DNA of 8,981 nucleotides from Prosthecobacter sp. (GCA_025869455.1 JAOZVT010000616.1:1-8981), one strand, 5' to 3'. Numbered from the stretch's first letter, positions 1-6,994 are shown. The notes: generated from the sequence alone by a model not told the origin. Numbers and translations: made by a program.

Positions 1-64
1 ATTCTAGCATGGAGCACGGGCATCTTGCCTGTGTCTAAACAGCCAGGATGGCTGTTCTCCATAA
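1..64. repeat. Dispersed palindromic repeat, copy 1 (three-way-junction fold)
   Basis: This stretch matches 4023-4086 without gaps at 58 of 64 positions by eye. It can fold as a closed unit. The outer stem is ATGGAG (9-14) with CTCCAT (57-62). Inside are hairpin 1, CACGGGCA (15-22) with TGCCTGTG (26-33, one G-T pair) and loop TCT, and hairpin 2, ACAGCCA (39-45) with TGGCTGT (49-55) and loop GGA. The copy lies 74 bp upstream of the dnaX start, and the window edge may cut it on the left. The size, palindromes and intergenic position resemble REP-type elements; no transposase is visible. Confidence 0.8.
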
Positions 65-137
65 ACAGATGCCAACTAATGCTTCATCCGTGAGAAAATC
101 TGTTCGCCTCCACCGCGTCACACGCTAGCATCATCAC

Positions 138-2303
138 GTGAGTTACCAGGTCTTCGCCCGCAAATATCGCCCCAAAACCTTCGCTGACGTGCTCGGCCAA
201 GAGCATGTCGTCCGTACCCTGCGGAATGCCATTGCGCAGAACCGTTTGGCCCACGCCTACCTCTTCGTAGGCCCCCGTGGCACCGGAAAAACCTCCACGG
301 CACGCATTTTCGCCAAGGCACTGAACTGCCCCAATGGCCCCAGCATTGACTTCGACCCGGAAGACGAGCTCTGCAAAGAGATCGCCGAAGGTCGCAGTCT
401 GGACGTGCTGGAGATCGACGGTGCCAGCAACAACGGTGTGGATCAGGTGCGCGACCTCCGGGAAAGCGTGAAATACGCGCCCTCCCGCTGCCGCTACAAG
501 ATCTACTACATCGATGAAGTGCATATGCTCTCCACGGCCGCTTTCAATGCGCTGCTGAAGACGCTGGAAGAGCCGCCGGATCACGTGAAATTCATCTTCG
601 CCACCACCGAGGCGAACAAGATCCTGCCCACGATCATCAGCCGCTGCCAGCGCTTTGACCTGCGCCGCATCCCGAACACGATCATTGCCAAACACCTGCT
701 CCACATCGCCCAACTGGAAGGCGTGGACATGGATGAAAAAGCGGCCTACGCCATCGCCAAAGGAGCGGATGGAGGCATGCGCGATGCGCAGTCCATGCTG
801 GATCAACTCGTGGCCTTCTGTGGCAACACGATCCGCGAGCCAGATGTGCTGGAAATCTTTGGTTTCACCGCCGCTCAATCCGTGACTCACATGGCCCAGC
901 ACATCCTGGACAGTGACACGGTGAATGCGCTGCGCCTGGTCCATGACACCAGTGAAGCGGGCAAGGATCTAGGCCGCATGCTGGGGGATCTGATCCAGCA
1001 TTTCCGCACACTTTTGGTTAGTCAAGCTGACCCTGATGCCGCTGCCGAAGACCTGGAACCGGAAATAGCCGACCAAGTCAGCGCGCAGGCCCAGGTAGCC
1101 AGCACGGATCAACTGCTGCGCATCGTCGATGGCCTAGCTGAAGTGGATGCCCGCATGCGCTGGGCCACGAACAAGCGACTGCACTTTGAGTTAGGCGTGA
1201 TCCAGGCCGTGCAGCATTACAATGAAGTCAGCATTAGTGACGTCATCGAAGCCCTGGATGGCAGCAGCCCCACGCCGCTGCCCCGGCCCACCATCACCCC
1301 ACGCCGTGCCCCGGCCCTGACCTCCCGCGAACCTGCTCCAGTGTCCCCCACTCCCAAGCGCGAGCCAGCCGCAGCCGCCCCGCCACGCGAGGTCGCGCCG
1401 GAGCCAGCCCCCGCCCCACGTGCGCCTGAGCCAGAAGCCAAGGCCGCGCCCGCCGTAGCACCCGCCCCCATTTCAGCGCCCGCCGCCCGCCCGCCGGAGC
1501 CGGAACCCGAGGAAGAACTGGAACCTGAGCCAGAGCCTGAACTGGAAATCCTGCAGGCTGATGACGAGCCCGAGGAGCCTGCCCAACAGGAGCCCGAGGC
1601 CGAATCCGACGCACCCTGGGCAGACGATGAACCCGAGGCGGACGCGCTTTCCCTTTTTCAAGAAGAGCCCCCTGCCCCTGAACCCGCGCCCAAGCCGGAT
1701 CCAGAACCAGCCCCTGCTCCAGCCCCCAAGCCGAAACCCGCGCCTGCTCCCGCCCCGGCCCCCGCAGCCCCGGCGCTGACGAATGAGGAATTCCGCCTGG
1801 AGCTGCTGAAAGTCGTCCAGAAAAAGCGCCCCCTGATCGCCCCGTGGCTGGAATCTACCACCGTGCTTTCCATGGACCGTGGCATTGTGAAACTGGGCTT
1901 TCCCCGCAGTGAAGCCCATGCCAAAGAAAGCCTGGATCGGGACAACCAGCGCACCTTCATGGAAGCCATCGCCCAGGACATCCTCGGTACGGCCATGAAG
2001 TTTGAACTGTCGGTGGACCCCAGCCTGAAACCACCGCCAGCCGCAGAGCTTTTTGCCGGGTTTGACATCGCCCCAACCCCGGCGGCGAAACCCGCAGCCC
2101 CCGCTTTCGCCCAAGCTAGTGCCGAAGCAGCCCCTGCCGAGTCTGGCACCAGCGCCGACGAAGAAGCTCCTAGCCTAACGCCTGAAGAAATCGCCGAAGC
2201 CGAGGCCGCCCGCGTCACCGCTGAATTCCAAAACGATCCACTCATCAAGAGCGCCATCGAGAAATTCAAGCTCAAGATCGCCGCCGCGCCGAAACAATCT
2301 TAA
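138..2303 (+). CDS. dnaX: DNA polymerase III subunit tau/gamma (clamp loader ATPase)
   Basis: DnaX is the AAA+ motor subunit of the clamp loader, which opens the sliding clamp and places it on primed DNA; the long tau form also links polymerase and helicase. The 721-residue product starts at GTG with the family N-terminus SYQVFARKYRPKTF, which fixes the start although no ribosome binding site is visible. Walker A is GPRGTGKT (45-52), Walker B YIDEVH (124-129), and the SRC motif is at 168-170. Only C64 and C79 remain of the usual four zinc cysteines. After the collar domain (to about 375) comes a Pro/Ala/Glu-rich, probably disordered linker (about 376-547), then a folded C-terminal domain (about 548-630), a second Ala/Pro linker, and a final helix containing NDPLIKSAIEKFK. 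The linker carries a clamp-motif-like DALSLF (502-507). No convincing slippery site for a programmed gamma frameshift was found. ybaB follows after 26 bp. Confidence 0.98.
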   Translation: MSYQVFARKYRPKTFADVLGQEHVVRTLRNAIAQNRLAHAYLFVGPRGTGKTSTARIFAKALNCPNGPSIDFDPEDELCKEIAEGRSLDVLEIDGASNNGVDQVRDLRESVKYAPSRCRYKIYYIDEVHMLSTAAFNALLKTLEEPPDHVKFIFATTEANKILPTIISRCQRFDLRRIPNTIIAKHLLHIAQLEGVDMDEKAAYAIAKGADGGMRDAQSMLDQLVAFCGNTIREPDVLEIFGFTAAQSVTHMAQHILDSDTVNALRLVHDTSEAGKDLGRMLGDLIQHFRTLLVSQADPDAAAEDLEPEIADQVSAQAQVASTDQLLRIVDGLAEVDARMRWATNKRLHFELGVIQAVQHYNEVSISDVIEALDGSSPTPLPRPTITPRRAPALTSREPAPVSPTPKREPAAAAPPREVAPEPAPAPRAPEPEAKAAPAVAPAPISAPAARPPEPEPEEELEPEPEPELEILQADDEPEEPAQQEPEAESDAPWADDEPEADALSLFQEEPPAPEPAPKPDPEPAPAPAPKPKPAPAPAPAPAAPALTNEEFRLELLKVVQKKRPLIAPWLESTTVLSMDRGIVKLGFPRSEAHAKESLDRDNQRTFMEAIAQDILGTAMKFELSVDPSLKPPPAAELFAGFDIAPTPAAKPAAPAFAQASAEAAPAESGTSADEEAPSLTPEEIAEAEAARVTAEFQNDPLIKSAIEKFKLKIAAAPKQS

Positions 2304-2329
2304 TCTCCCCCTAACCAACTTTTCATTTT

Positions 2330-2644
2330 ATGAACATCCAAAAGATGATGAAACAGATGCAGGACATGCAATCACAAATGCAGAAGTCCCAGGCTAATCT
2401 GTCCGCCAAAACCTTCGAGTCCACCGTCGCCGGTGGCAAGATCACCGTCACCGCCAATGGCCAGGGAGATATCCAGGGTCTAAAGATCGCCAAAGAAGTG
2501 GTGGACCCTGAAGATGTGGACATGCTGCAAGACCTGCTCCTTTCCGCCATCCAGCAGGTACAGCAAAAGGTGAAAGACACGCAGGCTGCCGAAATGAGCA
2601 AGATGACCAGCGGCCTGAACCTGCCCCCAGGACTAGGTTTCTAA
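2330..2644 (+). CDS. ybaB: YbaB/EbfC family nucleoid-associated protein
   Basis: This 104-residue protein has the length and pattern of the YbaB/EbfC family, small dimeric DNA-binding proteins that affect nucleoid structure. The Met/Gln-rich N-terminal helix (about 1-26) is followed by the conserved beta segment around STVAGGKITVTANGQGDI (about 31-48), the KIAKEVVDPEDVDML stretch, and a long C-terminal helix (about 66-90). The tail ends LPPGLGF, close to the usual 'GLNLPPG' ending. It starts 26 bp after the dnaX stop on the same strand, the classic dnaX-ybaB arrangement, so co-transcription is likely. The spacer before the ATG contains no G and therefore no Shine-Dalgarno sequence. The often-associated recR is not downstream here; a palindrome-rich spacer follows instead. 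Confidence 0.94.
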   Translation: MNIQKMMKQMQDMQSQMQKSQANLSAKTFESTVAGGKITVTANGQGDIQGLKIAKEVVDPEDVDMLQDLLLSAIQQVQQKVKDTQAAEMSKMTSGLNLPPGLGF

Positions 2645-2656
2645 AGCTCTCCGCGT

Positions 2657-2749
2657 GCGGTCTGAAAGACCGCCGGAATTAGCCCAGGGCGCTTAGCCCT
2701 GGGGCGCCATCATCTAAAACCCGCGCCGCAATGGCGCTCTGAAGGGCGC
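2657..2749. repeat. Cluster of palindromes downstream of ybaB
   Basis: Several inverted repeats lie here. GCGGTCT (2657-2663) pairs perfectly with AGACCGC (2667-2673) around loop GAA. CCCAGGGC (2683-2690) pairs perfectly with GCCCTGGG (2696-2703) around loop GCTTA. GCGCC (2723-2727) with GGCGC (2733-2737) competes with GCGCTC (2734-2739) and GGGCGC (2744-2749). None is followed by a T-tract, so these are not canonical intrinsic terminators. They begin 12 bp after the ybaB stop and could still end or protect the dnaX-ybaB mRNA. The density of hairpins suggests a composite REP-like intergenic element. Confidence 0.65.
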
Positions 2750-2774
2750 TGGAAAATACGCACTCCATCTCGTG

Positions 2775-2824
2775 CTAGCTCTGCATCTATGATGCGTGGA
2801 GAATTCACCACTCCCCAGAGCTAG
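2775..2824. repeat. 50-bp palindromic element with three-way-junction fold
   Basis: A perfect 9-bp outer stem, CTAGCTCTG (2775-2783) with CAGAGCTAG (2816-2824), encloses two smaller hairpins: CATC (2784-2787) with GATG (2791-2794), loop TAT, and GTGG (2796-2799) with CCAC (2808-2811). The layout (outer stem, hairpin, hairpin) matches that of the repeats at 1-64 and 4023-4086, although the sequence differs. It lies between ybaB and the minus-strand GYF_2 gene. The rest of the spacer to 2918 shows nothing I can name. Confidence 0.6.
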
Positions 2825-2918
2825 ACGCCAGTGGTCCGTTGGATCACCAGGCAAGAGATGTGAAGCCGACTGTTAGGACGAACCATGTAACACCCAGCCT
2901 AACCACCTCACATCGCGC

Positions 2919-3881
2919 TCAATGGACCGATTGATATAAATACCAACCGACCGCGAGCAGCCCGATGACAAAAGTGAGGATGCCAAGGCTAGTACCGAGC
3001 GGAACACTGGATTCCACAGGCGGGGCCGCCGGACGTTGCAGGGGAATCGGCGGACGGATGGCGACGGCCTTTTGAGTCGGCAAAGGCGGTGGTGCCGATT
3101 TCTTGACCGGTAAAGCAGGCGCAGGACGGCTGCTGAAAACGGGGGCTTCAGGTGCTGTGAGCGCCGCCACCGTTGGCATATCCTCATCCTCATGAGCACT
3201 GTCAAAAAAGACCGGCTGAACACGCACGGGCCACTCCTTCGCAGGCGGAAACACGGACATTGGCAACTCCTTTGCAGGCGGAAACGCTGAGGCGGGCAAC
3301 TCCTTGGCGGGAGGAAACACAGGGGTCGGTTTTTCCGCTACGGCTACCGTCTGAACCTTGACCACAGGCTGAGTGGCAGGAGCCACGGCAGCCTTTAAAA
3401 ACACCGGCTTTTTCGCAGCCACGGCGGGCGCTGAGATGGGCTCGCTAGCTGGAAAAACCACCTGTTTAAACTCTGCCGTCTCTTCATCCAAGAACGGCTC
3501 ACTCGGCGGAAAGACGGGCCCCAGAAGGGTCTTAAGCTCCGCATTCCGCACCGGAGCGGCTTGTGGCCAAACCGCTTCCGGTTTAGCCTCAGGAAGATCG
3601 TCCGCGTCCGACATCAGAAACGGCTCACTGGGCGCAAAAATCGGCCCCGAGGAAAGGCTCTGAGGCATTGATGATGCGGTATCACTGACAGGCAAAGGAG
3701 GCGGCCAGAACTGCTGAGCAAAGACTCGATCTAAAGGCTGCCAACCGTCCATCCCATACTGCCAGCATTGGTCATGCGGCTGGAAAGCGCGGGCCTGCAG
3801 ACGGTCCAAGACTTCCTCCCGACTGAACTGGCCCACGGACTCCCCATGCTGGGCGATGTGGAAGGGCATGGATTTTAACAT
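2919..3881 (-). CDS. GYF_2-domain, proline-rich protein with C-terminal membrane anchor; function unknown
   Basis: The frame is open from a TTG at 3917, but that codon lies inside a perfect hairpin. I chose the ATG at 3881; an ATG at 3869, directly before the domain, is equally possible. Residue numbers here count from 3917. A GYF_2-like (DUF4339-type) domain covers about 18-66, with the typical G-x-FSREEV, CWQYGMDGWQPL pattern. This fold is generally linked to protein interaction. A long Pro/Ala-rich middle follows, with motifs FAPSEPFL, FPPSEPFL and FPASEPIS and three tandem 11-residue FPPAKE units (200-232). A C-terminal transmembrane helix (about 309-328) ends four to five residues before the stop, with no PEP-type sorting motif or trailing arginines. 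It is probably tail-anchored with the GYF domain in the cytoplasm. The role is unknown. Confidence 0.82.
   Translation of the reverse strand: MLKSMPFHIAQHGESVGQFSREEVLDRLQARAFQPHDQCWQYGMDGWQPLDRVFAQQFWPPPLPVSDTASSMPQSLSSGPIFAPSEPFLMSDADDLPEAKPEAVWPQAAPVRNAELKTLLGPVFPPSEPFLDEETAEFKQVVFPASEPISAPAVAAKKPVFLKAAVAPATQPVVKVQTVAVAEKPTPVFPPAKELPASAFPPAKELPMSVFPPAKEWPVRVQPVFFDSAHEDEDMPTVAALTAPEAPVFSSRPAPALPVKKSAPPPLPTQKAVAIRPPIPLQRPAAPPVESSVPLGTSLGILTFVIGLLAVGWYLYQSVH
3222..3320 (-). repeat. Three tandem 33-bp units within the GYF_2 gene
   Basis: Three consecutive units each encode 11 residues with the core FPPAKE(L/W)P. They keep the reading frame, so copy number can change without breaking the gene. 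Related but more diverged FxPSEP motifs occur earlier in the same protein. Confidence 0.8.
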
Positions 3882-3904
3882 GGATAGTTTGTTTAGCCTA
3901 CCTA

Positions 3905-3930
3905 AGTATATGTGCAAGCACGAGCTTGCA
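3905..3930 (-). promoter_or_regulatory. Possible promoter -10 and adjacent inverted repeat for the GYF_2 gene
   Basis: On the minus strand TATACT (3910-3905) matches the -10 consensus at five of six positions and would give a leader of roughly 17-30 nt before the ATG at 3881 or 3869. Just upstream is a perfect 7-bp inverted repeat, TGCAAGC (3913-3919) and GCTTGCA (3924-3930), with loop ACGA. It sits where an operator would lie. No good -35 hexamer is visible, so the call is weak. Confidence 0.3.
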
Positions 3931-4022
3931 GTGACCGCGCTTTGAGTCCCGCTGGCAGGCCTGACTGCTCAGCTAACGCAGCCGAGATCTAACCAAAGAC
4001 ATTCCTTTGAAGACTTTCGGAA

Positions 4023-4086
4023 ACTCCAGCATGGAGCACAGGCATCTTGCCTATTTCTAAACAGCCAAGATGGCTGTTCTCCATAA
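4023..4086. repeat. Dispersed palindromic repeat, copy 2 (three-way-junction fold)
   Basis: This is the second copy of the 1-64 repeat. The outer stem ATGGAG (4031-4036) with CTCCAT (4079-4084) and hairpin ACAGCCA (4061-4067) with TGGCTGT (4071-4077) are fully kept. The first hairpin is weaker: AGGCA (4040-4044) with TGCCT (4048-4052). It ends 15 bp from the stop codon of the minus-strand gene at 4102-5190, so it will be in that gene's 3' untranslated RNA unless transcription ends first. Confidence 0.8.
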
Positions 4087-4101
4087 TCCCGAACTCCGCG
4101 A

Positions 4102-5190
4102 TTATTTGCCAGCGCCGGGCTCGATCATTTTGAGCGCGGGTTTGTTGCCACCTTGGGCCTGCCACCAGGCGTCAATGGCGGGGATGTCAAAGAGGCGGAA
4201 TTTCCGCCCGACACGGTTTTCAAAGGTGATCTGGGCCTGTTTGGCGACGTCGAGGACGGGATCTTCTTTGAGGGCTTTGAGGAGGAGGTTGTTGGTGTCA
4301 GACTCGGTGCTGGAGCGCAGGAGGAAGGCGGCGCGGAGGCGGGCTTCCCAAGGCTGCTTTTGATCCATGAGCAGGGTTTGAAGCTGGACGGTGGTGACGT
4401 CTGCTTCACGGGTGACGGGGGTGTCTTTGAAGAGCTCACGCACGGGCAGGGTGTAGCCGGGGTCAATGCCGATGCCCATGTCATAGTAGGCCTGGACGCG
4501 CTTGAACTCTGCCTGGGCGGCGTGAATGAGGTGCTTCATGGCGGGGTCCATCATGGCATCCACCAGGGACTGGAGGGCTTCCCGACTGCCTGTGGCGATG
4601 GCTTTGTCTGCATAGCTGGTGAGGCGGTTGCGTTCCTTGATGAGGATGAGCTCTCCAGTGGCGGGGGTGACGCTGGGGAGCATGGCGGCGATCTGGGAGG
4701 CGTCCGAGGCGGAGACGCGGGGAGACTCACCCGCTGGGGTGTAGGAGGACTGCTGGATGACCAGGGCCATGCGGTCCGCCATTTCCTGGAGGCGGTTTTG
4801 GGTGCGCTCGCGCTCTTCCCCTTGGGCATCAAGCTGACGCTGGAGGGCGGCAATCTGGGCATTGGCCTGATCCAGGGAGACCTTGAGGCCGGAGTTGTCT
4901 GCGGTAGCGGAGGTGCCGATTTTAGAATTGGTCAACTGCTGCTGGAAGTGATTCACACCCCAAAAGAGGGCAGCTCCAGTGAGGGCAATCTGAAAGAGGG
5001 CGAGCAAGAAAATAGGCCCCCAAGCGACGGAGGGAGACGAGTCTGTCTCAGGGGTGGAGGCCTTGGCCTTCTTTACCGCCGGGCCGCCGGTGACGAGGAC
5101 ACGGGACTGGGTGGCCACGGTTTCAGGGGCGGGGGGAGTGTCTTTCAGCAGGGGCTTGCGCACCGGAGTGGAGGGGGGATGATCGGCCAT
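4102..5190 (-). CDS. Single-pass membrane protein with coiled coil and possible HEAT-like C-terminus; function unknown
   Basis: I do not recognise this 362-residue protein. From the ATG at 5190 it has a Pro/Thr-rich, basic N-terminal tail (about 1-54), one transmembrane helix (about 57-79), a Gln/Glu/Arg-rich segment likely to form a coiled coil (about 103-147), a Pro/Ser linker, and a mostly helical C-terminal half. Residues about 264-345 (PWEARLRAAFLL, LLLKALKEDPVLDVAKQAQ) read like one or two HEAT-type helical repeats ending in DIPAIDAWWQ. There is no signal-peptidase site, so the helix is probably an uncleaved anchor with the coiled coil and C-terminal part outside the cytoplasm. No Shine-Dalgarno precedes the ATG. 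It is divergent from the exosortase gene (89-bp spacer) and upstream of the GYF_2 gene on the same strand. A functional link to either is unproven. Confidence 0.82.
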   Translation of the reverse strand: MADHPPSTPVRKPLLKDTPPAPETVATQSRVLVTGGPAVKKAKASTPETDSSPSVAWGPIFLLALFQIALTGAALFWGVNHFQQQLTNSKIGTSATADNSGLKVSLDQANAQIAALQRQLDAQGEERERTQNRLQEMADRMALVIQQSSYTPAGESPRVSASDASQIAAMLPSVTPATGELILIKERNRLTSYADKAIATGSREALQSLVDAMMDPAMKHLIHAAQAEFKRVQAYYDMGIGIDPGYTLPVRELFKDTPVTREADVTTVQLQTLLMDQKQPWEARLRAAFLLRSSTESDTNNLLLKALKEDPVLDVAKQAQITFENRVGRKFRLFDIPAIDAWWQAQGGNKPALKMIEPGAGK

Positions 5191-5279
5191 GTGGGGGGAA
5201 TAAAGCTCAATTGCGAATAATTTCCAGTCCGTGAGCGTGGACAGATGTCTAACGCTGTGGCAGGCATGGTTTCTGCCTA
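5191..5279. promoter_or_regulatory. Divergent intergenic spacer between the membrane-protein gene and the exosortase gene
   Basis: Both flanking genes read away from this 89-bp spacer, so it should contain both promoters. It is AT-richer at 5199-5224 than its surroundings. I see no convincing -35/-10 pair for either direction. A weak inverted repeat, AGGCA (5262-5266) and TGCCT (5274-5278), ends two bases before the exosortase ATG and might mask the start. Confidence 0.35.
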
Positions 5280-6983
5280 ATGTTGACTATGAGTGAAGTT
5301 TCCCCCCAACCTTCCGAACGCCAGAGGCGTGAAATGACCCTAGCCTGGAGCATTGGGGGCTTTTTAGTGCTGTTGCTAGCCGCAGTGTGGCCTTACCAAC
5401 ACTGGGAATTTACTGAGCGGACGAGCCTGGTGATGGGGATTGTCAAAAAGGCAAACAAGGACTCGGAGTGGTGGTACTGCCTGTTTGTGGGCCCGATCGT
5501 GGGCTGGCTGGTGTGGCGGATGCGTGGGGAATTAGCTAGGCTTCCTTTGCGTGGGTCCTGGCTGGGAGTGCCGCTGCTGCTGGTTGGCATGTTGATTTTT
5601 TGGGCGGGTTACCGGGTGGATACGGGGTACCCAGGGTTCATGGCCATTCAGGTCGTGACGCTGGGGCTGATCCTGATGATCGGCGGAAAGCACTGGCTGA
5701 AGTGGCTGATTTTTCCATGGGCATTTTTAGTGTTTATGTGGCCGATGATTCCGCTGGAGACGCGGCTGGCCTTTCCGCTGCGTATTCTGACGGCGAAGGC
5801 TTCTGCCGGGGTGCTGAATGTGGTGGGCATGGATGTGGTGCGGACGGGGACAGGCCTGCACTCTGCGGCGGATGCGGCGAAGGGGCTGGCCCAGGGGGAC
5901 CTTTTCAAGCTGGATGTGGAGGAGCCGTGCAGCGGCATCCGCTCTCTGTTTTCTCTGATGATGATCAGTGCCCTGTATGGTTGGCTGGTGCTGAAGGCGT
6001 GGCTGCCACGGGGCATCCTCTTTGCCAGTGCCATCCCTCTGGCCGTGGTGGGGAACATCGTGCGCATGATCATGCTGACCGTGGGCAGTCGCTGGCTGGG
6101 CGTGGAGTTTGCGGTGGGGCGGAATATTGATGGGCAGCAGGAAATGAGCACCTTTCACACCCTGGCTGGCTTTACCGTGTTCGGCGTGGCGTTGGCGGGC
6201 ATGTTTGCCCTGACGACCCTGCTGGAAAAGTGGCGCGTGGGGCTGAAGAATCCTGGCGGCAGCAAGAGCCCCGCGCTGGTGGTGAAGCCGAAAGATTCAC
6301 GGCTTTTCCTAGCGGCGGCGGTCTTGATCTGCGCAGGTGGTCTGGGGCTGTGTGCGTTGACGGATACGACGTATCGAGTGGGTGCGGCCCCTGTGAGCCT
6401 AGAACTACCTGAGAGGTATGAGAACTTTGAAAGCAAGGATATGCCAATGCAGGCGGTAGAGCGTCAGGCATTGGAGTCGGATGTGCGGATCGGGCGGCGG
6501 TTTTATTACACGACGAATCAGGCCGTCATGGCCTCCGTAGTTCTGAGTGGTGCGGTGAAGCGTTCTTTGCACGAACCGCAGGTGTGCTTACCCAGCCAGG
6601 GCTGGATCATCGGGACCAAAAGCACGGTGGAAGTGGACTGTGGATTTGATAAACCCGTGGAGGCCACGCTGCTGATGATGCACCAGGATGTACAAACAAA
6701 GACGGGCCAGATTGTCCGGCAGCGGGCACTGAATGTGTACTGGTACTTAGGCGGCAAAGGAGTGACCGCAGCTTCCTATGATGACCACGTGGCACGCTCT
6801 TACCGGGATGCGGTTCTGCGCGGGAGTGACTATCGCTGGGCGTTGATGTCTTTCTTTGCCCCTTTGAAGGAACAACCTGCGGGAGCCCTGGACCCGTACG
6901 CCGATCTGGCGGCCCTGGAAGATCTGAAGGTCTTCATTCACGGCTTTGTGCCACCGTTGCTGAAGGATGGGGCAAAGGAGTGA
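5280..6983 (+). CDS. Exosortase fused to C-terminal EpsI domain
   Basis: Exosortases are multi-pass membrane transpeptidases thought to cut PEP-CTERM-type C-terminal signals and pass the protein to the cell surface. Residues about 20-315 are the exosortase, with roughly eight hydrophobic segments and the catalytic triad in order: C217 in EEPCSGIRSL, R262 in GNIVRMI, H293 in FHTLAGF. A further helix (about 341-359) leads into an EpsI-like domain (about 370-560) with the hallmark HEPQVCLPSQGW (H431, C436, W442) and downstream ALNVYWY. EpsI is a separate protein in many exosortase loci; here it is fused. The ATG at 5280 and an in-frame ATG at 5289 are both possible starts, neither with a Shine-Dalgarno sequence. 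No PEP-CTERM protein, glycosyltransferase or other EPS gene is in the window. I cannot name the exosortase subtype. The gene ends 11 bp from the convergent ygfZ, with no terminator between them. Confidence 0.95.
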   Translation: MLTMSEVSPQPSERQRREMTLAWSIGGFLVLLLAAVWPYQHWEFTERTSLVMGIVKKANKDSEWWYCLFVGPIVGWLVWRMRGELARLPLRGSWLGVPLLLVGMLIFWAGYRVDTGYPGFMAIQVVTLGLILMIGGKHWLKWLIFPWAFLVFMWPMIPLETRLAFPLRILTAKASAGVLNVVGMDVVRTGTGLHSAADAAKGLAQGDLFKLDVEEPCSGIRSLFSLMMISALYGWLVLKAWLPRGILFASAIPLAVVGNIVRMIMLTVGSRWLGVEFAVGRNIDGQQEMSTFHTLAGFTVFGVALAGMFALTTLLEKWRVGLKNPGGSKSPALVVKPKDSRLFLAAAVLICAGGLGLCALTDTTYRVGAAPVSLELPERYENFESKDMPMQAVERQALESDVRIGRRFYYTTNQAVMASVVLSGAVKRSLHEPQVCLPSQGWIIGTKSTVEVDCGFDKPVEATLLMMHQDVQTKTGQIVRQRALNVYWYLGGKGVTAASYDDHVARSYRDAVLRGSDYRWALMSFFAPLKEQPAGALDPYADLAALEDLKVFIHGFVPPLLKDGAKE

Positions 6984-6994
6984 TGGGGGCTGGC

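Noticed and set aside
84..944. A 286-codon open frame on the minus strand across the dnaX start
   Set aside because: It lies opposite the highly conserved DnaX ATPase core, and its translation shows no recognisable family; it is a coding shadow.
1806..1835. Possible programmed -1 frameshift in dnaX giving a gamma form
   Set aside because: The only A-runs (around GAAAAAG at 1823-1829 and GAAAAAG at 735-741) are not in the frame needed for an A AAA AAG slip, and no supporting stem-loop or nearby stop was convincing.
2683..2720. Canonical intrinsic terminator after ybaB
   Set aside because: The GC-rich hairpin is perfect but is followed by GGCGCCATCATC rather than a T-tract.
2919..3000. GYF_2 protein tail as a PEP-CTERM-type exosortase substrate
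   Set aside because: The C-terminal helix is not preceded by a PEP-like motif or followed by a basic cluster, and the protein has no N-terminal signal peptide.
4153..5220. A 355-codon open frame on the plus strand opposite the membrane-protein gene
   Set aside because: Its product is Gly/Glu/Val-rich without domains or membrane pattern, typical of the antisense of a GC-rich gene. The minus-strand frame gives a coherent membrane helix, coiled coil and helical end.
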